Source of the DNA: Acidobacteriota bacterium
GTDB lineage: Bacteria > Acidobacteriota > UBA6911 > RPQK01 > JADFOI01
Direction: 5' to 3'
Assembly (NCBI GenBank): GCA_029942065.1
Contig: JAPYTY010000157.1
Span: forward strand, 1 to 5,559
DNA: 5,559 nt
How positions within the stretch are numbered: position 1 is the stretch's first letter; the number at the start of each line of letters is the position of its first letter. Both the position numbers and the translations under genes were made by a program. Under the pieces are notes generated by a model. It was not told the origin of the DNA and made no database searches. It saw only the letters and a program-made list of their open reading frames with translations. Positions 5,000 through 5,559 of this stretch are shown here, piece after piece.

Positions 5000-5559
5000 A
5001 TGAGTTCCACAATATTTTCACCAACCCGTTTCATCCTATCAGCAGGTCTTCTTATCACCTTCACCCAATGCTCTTCTCCGATCCCAGAAGCCCTGGCACC
5101 GGACCTGATCCTGCACAACGCAAAAATCGTGACGGTCGACGGAGACTTTTCAGTAGCTCAGGCCGTGGCAATCAAAAACGGCCGTTTCCTGGCCATCGGG
5201 TCCGATAGCGATATCGTCCCCCTGGCGGGGCCGACCACCGAGACCATGGATCTGGAAGGAAAAACCGTCATGCCGGGACTGCATGATTCTCATATTCATC
5301 TGGCCCAGCGGGTGGGTGAGCCTGCCGAACCACTGATCGGGAAATTGAGTCAATCCCGGTCGATTGCGGAAATCGTGGATGTGGTTCGCCAGAAGGTGGA
5401 AAAAACCGAGCCGGGAAAGCTGGTCTGGCTCCTGCGAGGACCCCGACCGAATCAAATTGCCGAGAAACGCTGGCCCAACCGAAACGACTTTGATCCGATT
5501 TCTCCGGACAACCCCGTCATCGTGACCTTCGCCGGCGACTATGTGAATGTGGCCAATAG
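5000..5559 (+). CDS. Exported amidohydrolase, YtcJ-like, N-terminal part (3' truncated)
   Basis: ATG 5000 follows AAGGGAG (4986-4992) at 7 nt. The frame is open to the window end, giving 186 residues plus two bases. Residues 11-33 form a signal peptide (FILSAGLLITFTQCSS, then ALA); Cys24 may be lipidated but the preceding FTQ is a weak lipobox. PDLILHNAKIVTVDGD (34-49) and AVAIKNGRFLAIGSD (55-69) are the N-terminal beta-sandwich strands of metal-dependent amidohydrolases. TVMPGLHDSHIHL (89-101) carries the metal-binding H98-x-H100. Later text (WLLRGPRPNQIAEKRWPNR, PISPDNPVIVT) follows the amidohydrolase-3 (YtcJ) pattern, and the last residues, YVNVAN, would continue into the NS-x-AL motif. 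The family hydrolyses C-N bonds in varied amides; the substrate is unknown. No clear promoter was found in the 112-bp gap, so read-through from the upstream operon is possible. Confidence 0.87.
   Translation, partial: MSSTIFSPTRFILSAGLLITFTQCSSPIPEALAPDLILHNAKIVTVDGDFSVAQAVAIKNGRFLAIGSDSDIVPLAGPTTETMDLEGKTVMPGLHDSHIHLAQRVGEPAEPLIGKLSQSRSIAEIVDVVRQKVEKTEPGKLVWLLRGPRPNQIAEKRWPNRNDFDPISPDNPVIVTFAGDYVNVAN

Noticed and set aside
4888..5208. 106-residue + frame overlapping the amidohydrolase start
   Set aside because: It begins at a TTG directly after the cupredoxin stop, runs through repeat A and then out of frame through the amidohydrolase gene.

Overview
The window most likely comes from an Acidobacteriota genome or metagenome-assembled genome. 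The main reason is the first gene, a C-terminal piece of an Oar-like TonB-dependent receptor of the type greatly expanded in that phylum. The Tat-exported quinoprotein-fold and cupredoxin-fold pair, the YtcJ-like amidohydrolase and the intergenic DNA crowded with small palindromic repeats fit this. The assignment rests on gene style and memory of related genomes; there is no marker gene here.

Layout. (1) Positions 2-2032: 3' part of the receptor gene on the + strand, closed by a very strong intrinsic terminator (2054-2090). (2) Positions 2033-2853: an 821-bp gap with no convincing gene. It is packed with hairpin repeats. Two families (A and B below) have an 8-bp stem, a 3-nt loop and, in most copies, a 5' GTAG head, the signature of REP elements mobilised by RAYT (Y1) transposases. 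Two B copies in opposite orientation frame a 175-bp REPIN-like unit with a 43-nt palindrome inside. The gap ends with a good sigma70-type promoter (TTGACT-N17-TATCTT). (3) Positions 2854-4887: a two-gene operon, separated by 9 bp, encoding a Tat-exported eight-bladed PQQ-type beta-propeller protein and a Tat-exported plastocyanin-like protein. (4) Positions 4888-4999: a short gap with an inverted copy of repeat A. (5) Positions 5000-5559: 5' part of an exported amidohydrolase of the YtcJ type, cut by the window end.

How it may work together. The receptor would move a ligand across the outer membrane, while the propeller, cupredoxin and amidohydrolase look periplasmic or envelope-attached. The propeller plus cupredoxin looks at first like a dehydrogenase with its electron acceptor. 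However, both proteins appear to lack several canonical cofactor ligands: the propeller has Ser in place of the Ca/PQQ-site Asn, and the cupredoxin has Ser in place of the copper Cys and Cys in place of the copper Met. The pair may therefore not be an ordinary redox couple. This and the REP-rich gap are the two parts most worth a second look.
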